Assembly: GCA_013696785.1 (NCBI GenBank)
Contig: JACCXW010000365.1
Span: 1-6,298, forward strand
Source of the DNA: Geodermatophilaceae bacterium
GTDB taxonomy: Bacteria > Actinomycetota > Actinomycetes > Mycobacteriales > Geodermatophilaceae
Direction of reading: 5' to 3'
DNA length: 6,298 nt
Below are positions 1 through 5,525 of this stretch, piece by piece; position 1 is the stretch's first letter, and each line of letters opens with the position of its first letter. The notes beneath the pieces were generated by a model, which saw only the letters and a list, made by a program, of their open reading frames with translations, did no database searches and was not told the origin of the DNA. Both the position numbers and the translations under genes were made by a program.

Positions 1-3
1 CGT

Positions 4-137
4 GGACACGCCGGGCGACACGCGGGGCTGATCTGTCGCGCGGGGGCAAGGTGCCGGTCAGCGCGCGCTTTGCCCCCGGCACGCGCGGACACGCCGCGCG
101 ACACGCCGGGTGATTCTGTGCCAGGGGGGCAAGGTGC
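4..137. repeat. Two diverged copies of a GC-rich intergenic repeat with inverted arms
   Basis: A 51-bp segment at 4-54 recurs at 87-137, exactly 83 bp on, with about 41 of 51 positions identical and no indels. Each copy holds two GACACGC motifs 12 bp apart (5 and 17; 88 and 100) and ends in GGGGGCAAGGTGC. Between the copies, TTGCCCCC at 70-77 is the reverse complement of GGGGGCAA at 42-49 and can also pair with the equivalent GGGGGCAA in copy 2 (125-132). CCGGCAC at 76-82 complements GTGCCGG at 51-57. The segment from about 69 to 133 therefore looks like one palindrome-ended unit, with a second unit running off the left edge. It lies just past the lysA stop codon, so it could act as a transcription end or be an interspersed repeat family. 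No T-tract is present. Confidence 0.7.
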
Positions 138-150
138 GGGATTCCGACGC

Positions 151-1533
151 TCATCGAGCCACGTCCAGCCGGAGCAGGTCGTCCTCGGTCTCCCGCCGAA
201 CGAGCACCGTGGACTGTCCATTGTGGACGGAAATGACCGGCGGACGCGGCAGCTGGTTGTAGTTGCTCGACATCGAGCGGCAGTACGCCCCGGTGCCGGC
301 GACGGCGAGCAGGTCACCTGGCTCGACGTCGGCGGGCAACCAGGCGTCGCGCACGACGATGTCCCCGCTCTCGCAGTGCTTTCCGACGACCCTCGTCAGC
401 ATCGCCCCCGCATCCGACGTCCGCGATGCCAGTACGACGGTGTACTCCGCGTCGTACAGGGCGGTCCTGATGTTGTCGCTCATCCCGCCGTCGACCGACA
501 CGTACGTTCGCAGGCCGTCGACGTCCTTGACGGTGCCCACCTCGTAGAGGGTGACCCCGCCCGGCCCGGCCAGGGCGCGGCCCGGCTCGACACTGAGACG
601 GGGAACGGTGAGTCCGCGAGCGGCGCACTCCCGTCGCACGATCGCTGTCAGTCCGACCGCGAACGCGCCGGTCTCCATCGGGTCGTCCGCGGCGGTGTAG
701 GCGATACCGAGCCCGCCGCCGAGGCCGAGTTCGGGAAGTTCGAGGGCGAGTTCGTCCCGGACCCGCTCCAGCAGCTGGACGAGGCGGTGCGCGGATACCT
801 CGAACGCCTCGGTGTCGAAGATCTGAGAGCCGATGTGGCTGTGCACACCGACAAGTTCCAGGGTGTCGAGCCCCGCGACCCGGCGTACCGCGTCGAACGC
901 CTGCCCGGATGCCAACGAGAAGCCGAACTTCTGGTCCTCGTGCGCGGTGGCGATGAACTCGTGGGTGTGGGCCTCCACGCCGACCGTGACCCGCACGAGC
1001 ACCGGCTGGCGCACGCCGTAGCGCCGGGCGACGGCGGCCAGCCGGTCGATCTCCTGACCGGAGTCGAGGACGATCCGGCCGATGCCCGCGCCGACGGCGG
1101 CGGTGAGCTCGGCCGTCGACTTGTTGTTGCCGTGCATGGCGATCCGCTCGGCCGGAAATCCGGCTCGCAGCGCCGTCGCCAGCTCGCCGCTGGTGCAGAC
1201 GTCCAGTCCGAGCCCTTCCTCAGCCACCCAACGCGCGACCGCCGTACACAGGAACGCCTTCGCCGCGTAGTAGACGTCTGCTTCGGCGAAGGCCATTCGG
1301 TGCTCGCGGCAGCGGGACCTGAAGTCCGCTTCGTCCACGATGTACGCCGGGGTGCCGAACTGCGCAGCGAGCTCGCGTATGTCGATACCCCCGAGCCAGA
1401 GCGCGCCTTCGTTTCGCTGGGCCGAGCGTGGCCACACCTTGGTCTCGAGCGCGTTCAAGGAGACCGGCGGTGGGCGCAGGATCTCCGGCGAGGTGAGCCC
1501 GCCGTGCAGCGGCCCGGCGGGGTGGACTCTCAC
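151..1533 (-). CDS. lysA: Diaminopimelate decarboxylase LysA
   Basis: A PLP-dependent fold-type III decarboxylase that converts meso-2,6-diaminopimelate to L-lysine and CO2 in the cytoplasm, the last step of lysine synthesis. The 460-residue product shows an alanine-racemase-like barrel: YYAAKAF with the Schiff-base lysine at 92, HSHIGSQ at 231-237, the phosphate-binding GGGLG at 272-276 and EPGR at 316-319. The C-terminal beta domain carries CESGD, with catalytic Cys387 contributed across the dimer, and GAYCRSMSSNYN, with Tyr417. Length is normal for the actinobacterial enzyme (about 450). I chose the GTG at 1533 because it overlaps the argS stop as GTGA and gives a normal N-terminus; the open frame runs 25 codons further up but only inside argS. 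No strong Shine-Dalgarno is visible, which fits translational coupling to argS. The gene looks intact. Confidence 0.97.
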   Translation of the reverse strand: MRVHPAGPLHGGLTSPEILRPPPVSLNALETKVWPRSAQRNEGALWLGGIDIRELAAQFGTPAYIVDEADFRSRCREHRMAFAEADVYYAAKAFLCTAVARWVAEEGLGLDVCTSGELATALRAGFPAERIAMHGNNKSTAELTAAVGAGIGRIVLDSGQEIDRLAAVARRYGVRQPVLVRVTVGVEAHTHEFIATAHEDQKFGFSLASGQAFDAVRRVAGLDTLELVGVHSHIGSQIFDTEAFEVSAHRLVQLLERVRDELALELPELGLGGGLGIAYTAADDPMETGAFAVGLTAIVRRECAARGLTVPRLSVEPGRALAGPGGVTLYEVGTVKDVDGLRTYVSVDGGMSDNIRTALYDAEYTVVLASRTSDAGAMLTRVVGKHCESGDIVVRDAWLPADVEPGDLLAVAGTGAYCRSMSSNYNQLPRPPVISVHNGQSTVLVRRETEDDLLRLDVAR

Positions 1534-3179
1534 ATCCGGTCCGGGGCGCTGACCCCGAGCAAGCCCAGGCCGTTGGCGAGGACGAGGCGGGTCGCCTCGC
1601 ACAGCCACAACCGAGGCACCGTCTCCGGGGTCGGTTCCTCGTCCCCGCGGGGCAGGATGCGGCAGTCGTCGTAGAACCGGTGATAGGTCCCGGCCAGCTC
1701 CTCGAGGTAGCGGGCGATTCGGTGCGGCGCCCGCAGTTCCGCTGCGCTGGCCACGACCCGGGGGAACTCCCCGAGGGCACGCAGCAGATCGCCCTCCCGT
1801 TCGGATTCCAGCCGCGACAGGTCGGCGGCGGCCACCTCGCCCCGATCGATGCTCAGCTCGGCGGCGTTGCGCAGCAGCGAGGCAATCCGGGCGTGGGCGT
1901 ACTGCACGTAGAAGACCGGGTTGTCAGAGGTCTTGCTCGACCAGACATCCACGTTCAGGTCGATGGTCGAGTCCATCGACGAGCGGGCCATCGCGTACCG
2001 CGCCGCATCGGGGCCGACGGCCGCGACGAGCTCGTCGAGCGTGACGAGGTTGCCGGCCCGCTTGGAGAGCTTGCTCCCGCTCACGGTGACGAGCTGCCCG
2101 ATCGGGATCTCCAACGTCTGGTCCGGGTCCTCGCCGAGGCACCGGACCATCGCGCGCATCCGCGGCACGTAGCCGTGATGGTCGGCGCCGAGGATGATCA
2201 CGACCCGGTCGAATCCGCGCTCCCGCTTGTCGAGGTAGTAGGCAAGATCGGCGCAGAAGTACGTCGGGGTGCCGTCCCCCCGGACGATCACACGGTCCTT
2301 GTCGTCGCCGAACGTGGTTGTGCGGAGCCAGACCGCCCCATCCTGCTCGAAGACGTGTCCCGCCGCTCGCAGCCGCTCGACCGTCTCCGTCAGCCGCCCG
2401 CTCGTGTGCAGGTCACGTTCGTTGAAGAACACGTCGAACTGCACTCCGAGCCGAGCCAGCGACGCCTTGACCTGAGCGAACATCTGGTCGATGCCCGCGC
2501 GGGCGAAGACCGGACCAGCCTCCGCATCCAGCAGGTTCATCACCTCGGGGTGCTCGCGCACCACGGCCGTCGCGACATCGGCGACGTAGTCGCCCTTGTA
2601 CCCGCCCTCCGGCACCGGCCGGCCGTGGGCAAGGGCATGCAGCGACGCACCGAACCGGTCGATCTGCGACCCGGCGTCGTTGAAGTAGTACTCGCGGCAG
2701 ACCTCGGCCGCATTTGCCTGCAACAGCCTGGCCAAGGCGTCACCCACCGCCGCCCACCGGACCTGGCCCACATGCAGCGGTCCTACCGGGTTCGCGGAGA
2801 CGAACTCCAGGTTGATCCGTTGCCCGGCCAGCGTCGTGGTGTGGCCGTACGACGAACCGGCCGTGACGATCGACTCGACCAGCGCGCCCTGTGCCGCGCT
2901 GTCGAGTGTGACGTTGAGGAATCCCGGGCCGGCCACCTCAACGGCGGACACACCAGCGCGCTGCCGCAGTCGGACAGCGATGACCTCCGCGACCTCGCGC
3001 GGCGGCCGGCCGGCCGGCTTGGCCAGTCGCAGTGCGATGTTTGTGGCGTAGTCGCCGTGTTCGCGCCCCTTCGGCCGCTCGATGACCGCCTCCGGAGGTA
3101 CGTCGACACGCAGCTCGCCCCCCTCGACAGCGCCGCGAACGGCATCGAGAACGGCAGCAGCCAGATCCGCGGGAGTCAC
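1530..3179 (-). CDS. argS: Arginyl-tRNA synthetase ArgS
   Basis: Class Ia synthetase that joins arginine to tRNA-Arg using ATP in the cytoplasm; essential. The product has 549 residues, a normal bacterial length. Residues about 3-90 form the N-terminal domain that contacts the tRNA elbow, including ERPKGREHGDYATN at 34-47. The catalytic domain has the HIGH-equivalent PLHVGQV at 134-140, REYYFNDAGSQIDRF at 162-176, LGADHHGY at 330-337 and the KMSKS-equivalent KLSKR at 370-374. From about 420 a DALR-type anticodon-binding domain follows, with YVQYAHAR at 424-431 and a terminal GVSAPDRM. The GTG at 3179 (VTPADLAAAV) matches actinobacterial ArgS N-termini. A TTG nine codons upstream at 3206 is open but lacks a ribosome site and would put the likely -10 inside the gene. 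It is first in an operon with lysA; this pairing is known in corynebacteria, where lysine and arginine affect expression. No leader peptide or attenuator is visible here. Confidence 0.97.
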   Translation of the reverse strand: MTPADLAAAVLDAVRGAVEGGELRVDVPPEAVIERPKGREHGDYATNIALRLAKPAGRPPREVAEVIAVRLRQRAGVSAVEVAGPGFLNVTLDSAAQGALVESIVTAGSSYGHTTTLAGQRINLEFVSANPVGPLHVGQVRWAAVGDALARLLQANAAEVCREYYFNDAGSQIDRFGASLHALAHGRPVPEGGYKGDYVADVATAVVREHPEVMNLLDAEAGPVFARAGIDQMFAQVKASLARLGVQFDVFFNERDLHTSGRLTETVERLRAAGHVFEQDGAVWLRTTTFGDDKDRVIVRGDGTPTYFCADLAYYLDKRERGFDRVVIILGADHHGYVPRMRAMVRCLGEDPDQTLEIPIGQLVTVSGSKLSKRAGNLVTLDELVAAVGPDAARYAMARSSMDSTIDLNVDVWSSKTSDNPVFYVQYAHARIASLLRNAAELSIDRGEVAAADLSRLESEREGDLLRALGEFPRVVASAAELRAPHRIARYLEELAGTYHRFYDDCRILPRGDEEPTPETVPRLWLCEATRLVLANGLGLLGVSAPDRM

Positions 3180-3185
3180 CCGTCG

Positions 3186-3191
3186 ATCGTA
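3186..3191 (-). promoter_or_regulatory. Candidate -10 of argS, giving a leaderless mRNA
   Basis: On the minus strand TACGAT, a good actinobacterial -10 (TAnnnT), lies six bases before the argS GTG. A start seven bases downstream would fall on the first base of that GTG, giving a leaderless transcript, a common actinobacterial arrangement. No convincing ribosome binding site precedes the GTG, which fits. The -35 is weak: at 17-bp spacing the hexamer is ACTTTA. Confidence 0.45.
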
Positions 3192-3208
3192 CTGAGCGGG
3201 AAACAACG

Positions 3209-3214
3209 TAAAGT
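3209..3214 (+). promoter_or_regulatory. Candidate -10 for the DUF3105-DUF305 operon
   Basis: TAAAGT fits the TAnnnT pattern and sits in the least GC-rich part of the divergent intergenic region. A start around 3221 would give a leader of about 31 bases that includes the ribosome site at 3240-3244. No clear -35 is seen upstream, where it would overlap the argS -10. Assigned by position and base pattern only. Confidence 0.35.
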
Positions 3215-3239
3215 CGAAGGCGAATCACCCTCCTCACGC

Positions 3240-3244
3240 GAAGG
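3240..3244 (+). promoter_or_regulatory. Ribosome binding site deciding the DUF3105 start
   Basis: GAAGG lies seven bases before the ATG at 3252. It fixes this ATG as the start, although the same frame stays open for about 1.5 kb further upstream, antisense to argS. Confidence 0.75.
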
Positions 3245-3251
3245 TAGCTGC

Positions 3252-4424
3252 ATGGCCAACGGGTCGTCCGGGCGAGGCTCCGGTACCAGCAAGAGCACCG
3301 GCAGGAACACCGGCAAGGGCACCCCTGGGGCCAGTCGTGGGGCCGCCGCTGGAGGTATCGCCAAGAGCGACGGCGACACCACCGCAGATACCACCGCCGA
3401 GACCTCCGGTGACACCGCGGCCGAGATCGCCGCCGAGGAGACACCCGCCGACTCGGCGTCGACCCCGGTTGCGGAGCCTGCTGCCGCTAAGCCCGTGCTG
3501 TCCAAACCTGCCGCGTCGAAGTCGGCGCCGTCCAACGCCACCGCGGCCAAAGCCAGCGCGACCAAGGCAGGAGCATCCAAGGCAGGAGCGACCAAGGCAG
3601 GAGCGACCAAGACTGGAGCGACCAAGGCTGGAGCGACCAAGACCGGAGCGACCAAGGTGGGGCCACCCAGGCCCGCCGGTTCCAAGTCGACGAGCAAGGC
3701 GGCCCCGAGAAGTCGCGGCCGCAAGCCGCCGCCCGTGGTGTTGGCCAAGCCCAAGCCGTGGGGGTGGATTGCCGCAGCGCTCGCGGTTGTCGTGTTCGCC
3801 GTCGCCGCTATCGGGTACGCCGTCGTACAGGCCAACGAGACCGCAGCCCTCGCCGATCCCAACAACATCGAAGGCCTGCGGACGAAGTCATTCGTGTCGC
3901 AGCAACACACCGCCGCGAATGTGGACTACCCGGAGTCCCCGCCGTTCGGTGGTGAACACGATCAGGCCTGGGCCAACTGCTCCGGCACCGTGTACCCGAT
4001 CCAGATCCGCAACGAGAACGCCGTCCACTCCCTCGAGCACGGCGCCGTGTGGATCACCTACAACCCCGATTTGCCGGAGCCGGACGTCGAGAAACTCGCG
4101 AGTCTGGTGGTGGGCCAGGACTTCATGCTGATGAGCCCCTACGCCGGCCTGGAGAGCCCGATCTCACTGCAAGCCTGGGGGAACCAGCTCGTCGTCGACT
4201 CTCCGGACGACCCGCGGATCGAGCAGTTCATCACCGCTCTTCGGCAGAGCCCGACCAACACGCCCGAGCTCGGCGCCTCCTGTGACAACCCGGCGTTCCT
4301 GGCAGACCCGATCCCCGAGGAATCACCCGGCGCGCCCGACCCGAGCGCCCCAGCGTCGACCGACCCCACCGCGTCCACCGATCCTGCGGCGACCACGGAT
4401 CCCGCGGCGACGACCGCGCCGTGA
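3252..4424 (+). CDS. Membrane-anchored DUF3105 protein with Lys/Ala repeat tail
   Basis: The 390-residue product has four parts. Residues 1-70 are Gly/Ser/Thr-rich, turning acidic near 57-70. Residues 75-168 are Lys/Ala/Pro-rich and contain tandem TKAGA-type pentapeptides at 104-137, resembling a histone H1-like tail. A single membrane helix spans about 170-192; basic residues just before it predict a cytoplasmic tail and an external C-terminus. Residues about 205-348 form a DUF3105 domain, recognised by FGGEHDQAW (232-240), the HSLEHGAVWITYN block (259-271, His259 and His263) and SPYAGLESPISLQAWG (295-310). Cys243 and Cys344 are its only cysteines and could form a disulfide. The end (368-390) is a Thr/Asp/Pro/Ala repeat. 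The domain's function is unknown. The partner downstream is a DUF305 protein, suggesting shared envelope or metal work; conserved histidines could bind metal. The domain call is firm, the role is inferred. Confidence 0.9.
   Translation: MANGSSGRGSGTSKSTGRNTGKGTPGASRGAAAGGIAKSDGDTTADTTAETSGDTAAEIAAEETPADSASTPVAEPAAAKPVLSKPAASKSAPSNATAAKASATKAGASKAGATKAGATKTGATKAGATKTGATKVGPPRPAGSKSTSKAAPRSRGRKPPPVVLAKPKPWGWIAAALAVVVFAVAAIGYAVVQANETAALADPNNIEGLRTKSFVSQQHTAANVDYPESPPFGGEHDQAWANCSGTVYPIQIRNENAVHSLEHGAVWITYNPDLPEPDVEKLASLVVGQDFMLMSPYAGLESPISLQAWGNQLVVDSPDDPRIEQFITALRQSPTNTPELGASCDNPAFLADPIPEESPGAPDPSAPASTDPTASTDPAATTDPAATTAP
3561..3660 (+). repeat. 15-bp in-frame tandem repeat, about 6.7 copies
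   Basis: Units such as ACCAAGGCAGGAGCG start at 3561, 3576, 3591, 3606, 3621 and 3636, with a partial copy at 3651. Most differ at one to three bases. Each codes for TK(A/T)GA, so the tail is a lysine every five residues. Because the period is a multiple of three, copy-number change would keep the frame; it is a likely length-variable locus. Confidence 0.9.
4353..4424 (+). repeat. 18-bp in-frame tandem repeat at the DUF3105 C-terminus
   Basis: Three diverged units begin at 4353, 4371 and 4389, encoding ASTDPT, ASTDPA and ATTDPA, followed by a partial ATTAP just before the stop. It forms a flexible, weakly acidic, presumably extracytoplasmic end. The bases vary more than the residues. Confidence 0.7.
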
Positions 4425-5068
4425 CCGGCCCGCCGGCCAGCGGGCGCCGATGGCTGGTCGTCGTCGTGGCTGCGGTTGCCGCTGCGTTGTTGCTGTTGGC
4501 CGGTGGTGCGCTCGCCGTACTCACCGGGATAGGCCGTGCGAGCTTTCCGTCCGAGGGATCGGTCGACGCCGGATTCGCCCGGGATATGAGCACCCACCAT
4601 CGGCAGGCAGTCACGATGGCGGGACTGGTGCGCGACCGGTCCGTGGATCCGGACATCGAGCTGCTGGCCTTCGACATCGAGTCCACCCAGAACAATCAGG
4701 TCGGGATGATGCAGGGGTGGCTGCGGGCCTGGGACCTGCCGGTGAACACGACGGCGACGCAGATGGCGTGGATGTCCGGCCAGGAGGCCATGGACATGAC
4801 GAGCGGGCTGATGCCGGGAATGGCAACGCCGGAGGAGCTCGACGAGCTGCGGGCGTTGTCGGGACCCGAACTCGACGTGCGCTTTCTGCAGCTCATGATC
4901 CGCCACCACATGGGCGGCGTGCCCATGGCCGAGTATGCCGTCGAGCACGCGGAAACTGAGGTCGTTCGCCGGCTGGCGCAGACAATCGTCGACACCCAAT
5001 CAGCCGAAGTGCTGTCGATGGAGCAGCTCCTCCGAGATCGGGGTGGGTCGGTTCTCCCCCGGCCCTGA
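4421..5068 (+). CDS. Membrane-anchored DUF305 protein, probable metal (copper) binding
   Basis: The 215-residue product starts with a basic residue pair and one hydrophobic helix (about 11-37), either an uncleaved anchor or a signal peptide. It has no cysteine and so no lipobox. The rest is a helical DUF305 domain: DMSTHHRQAVTMA at 55-67 (His59, His60), DIESTQNNQVGMMQGWL at 85-101, then LMIRHHMGGVPMAEYA at 158-173 (His162, His163, Met164, Met169) and His176. A methionine-rich stretch at 115-134 has six Met in 20 residues. Such His/Met sets suit copper, and some DUF305 proteins are linked to periplasmic copper binding; metal and role here are inferred. The GTG at 4421 overlaps the DUF3105 stop as GTGA with no Shine-Dalgarno, so translation is probably coupled. 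Confidence 0.93.
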   Translation: MTGPPASGRRWLVVVVAAVAAALLLLAGGALAVLTGIGRASFPSEGSVDAGFARDMSTHHRQAVTMAGLVRDRSVDPDIELLAFDIESTQNNQVGMMQGWLRAWDLPVNTTATQMAWMSGQEAMDMTSGLMPGMATPEELDELRALSGPELDVRFLQLMIRHHMGGVPMAEYAVEHAETEVVRRLAQTIVDTQSAEVLSMEQLLRDRGGSVLPRP

Positions 5069-5074
5069 TAATCT
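5067..5074 (+). promoter_or_regulatory. Candidate -10 of the tRNA-Arg gene
   Basis: GATAAT (5067-5072) or TAATCT (5069-5074, preceded by TGA, an extended -10 form) overlaps the DUF305 stop codon. It is the only AT-rich patch before the tRNA. A start near 5079-5081 would leave a 6-8 base 5' leader. No good -35 is seen, so read-through from DUF305 is also possible. Confidence 0.4.
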
Positions 5075-5086
5075 CGGGCCGCCCGA

Positions 5087-5158
5087 GCCCCCGTAGCTCA
5101 GGGGATAGAGCACCGCCCTCCGGAGGCGGTGGCGCAGGTTCGAATCCTGCCGGGGGCA
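5087..5158 (+). tRNA. tRNA-Arg, anticodon CCG
   Basis: A full cloverleaf can be drawn by hand. The acceptor stem is GCCCCCG (5087-5093) with CGGGGGC (5151-5157) and discriminator A5158. The D-arm is GCTC/GAGC with loop AGGGGATA, including the A20 typical of arginine tRNAs. The anticodon stem is CCGCC/GGCGG with loop CTCCGGA, anticodon CCG at 5120-5122. The T-arm is GCAGG/CCTGC with loop TTCGAAT. The 72 bases exclude CCA, which is not encoded (the next bases are CAT). It reads CGG, a frequent arginine codon in such genomes, and lies near argS, whose product would charge it. Confidence 0.97.
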
Positions 5159-5163
5159 CATGT

Positions 5164-5190
5164 CGAAAGCCCTGCCCTGCTGGGCTTTCG
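5164..5190 (+). terminator. Hairpin directly after tRNA-Arg
   Basis: CGAAAGCCC (5164-5172) pairs perfectly with GGGCTTTCG (5182-5190) around a 9-base loop; 5163/5191 could add a T-G pair. It starts five bases past the tRNA. There is no T-run, but actinobacterial terminators often lack one. It is symmetric and could stop transcription from either side. Confidence 0.6.
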
Positions 5191-5229
5191 GCCGGACAAG
5201 CGCCTGACGGATCGTTGAGAAGTTGATCT

Positions 5230-5248
5230 TACCCGCAATCTACCCGCA
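5230..5248 (+). repeat. TACCCGCA direct repeat, 11-bp period
   Basis: TACCCGCA occurs at 5230-5237 and again at 5241-5248, one helical turn apart, 72 bp past the tRNA end. This is the spacing expected for cooperative protein sites, such as integrase or excisionase arm sites beside a tRNA att site. That role is inference. Confidence 0.6.
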
Positions 5249-5489
5249 GCCGGCCGTGGATAGCGGAACAAGCAGGTACCTGGCGTCAGACGCGGGGAAC
5301 GATGGCCCAAGGGCGGAACTCGAGCCCGGCCAGCCAGTCCCGCCCGGGCGCCTCACCCGGCCGGCTGGTCCTGGCCGCGGTTGACGAGGACGCCGGTTGC
5401 GCAGCAGGGTGCGCCACCCTGCCCAGCTGGACCCGGTGGCGTAGCAGCGCGCTGTTTCGCCGTGATTTAGTCCACGCGAAGTCAACGCC

Positions 5490-5525
5490 GCAGCGGGCGG
5501 GGCAGTACGGCGACCGGCCCGCTGC
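5490..5525 (-). terminator. Hairpin 50 bp past the orphan gene's stop
   Basis: GCAGCGGGC (5490-5498) pairs perfectly with GCCCGCTGC (5517-5525) across an 18-base loop. It lies downstream of the minus-strand orphan gene, so it may end that transcript. No T-run follows on the minus strand, and a long loop weakens the call. Confidence 0.35.

Noticed and set aside
1..137. Left repeats considered as a CRISPR fragment
   Set aside because: Copies are diverged, too long, and only one inter-copy segment exists, which itself pairs with the repeat ends.
70..1674. 534-codon plus-strand open frame opposite lysA
   Set aside because: Antisense to a well-recognised lysA; its composition (Arg/Val/Gly/Asp-heavy) is the usual shadow in GC-rich DNA.
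1680..3251. N-terminal extension of the DUF3105 frame across the whole argS region (914 codons in total)
   Set aside because: This part is antisense to argS, and a good ribosome site precedes the ATG at 3252. A gene caller could wrongly report the long fusion.
3180..3251. Riboswitch, T-box or lysine leader before argS-lysA
   Set aside because: The intergenic region is 72 bp and the argS message seems leaderless, so there is no room for a structured leader.
3561..3660. Tandem units considered as a CRISPR array
   Set aside because: The period is 15 bp with no spacers, and it encodes an in-frame pentapeptide.
3176..3910. 244-codon minus-strand frame rich in Ala/Val/Leu, membrane-like
   Set aside because: Mirror of the Lys/Ala/Gly repeat tail of the DUF3105 gene; the apparent hydrophobic repeats are produced by the antisense reading.
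4139..4999. 286-codon minus-strand frame opposite DUF3105/DUF305
   Set aside because: Antisense to two genes with clear domains, and no recognisable protein features.
4893..5159. Minus-strand frame containing PPAGFEPAPPPPEGGA
   Set aside because: The GFEP-type string is the classic false protein made by translating the reverse strand of a tRNA gene.
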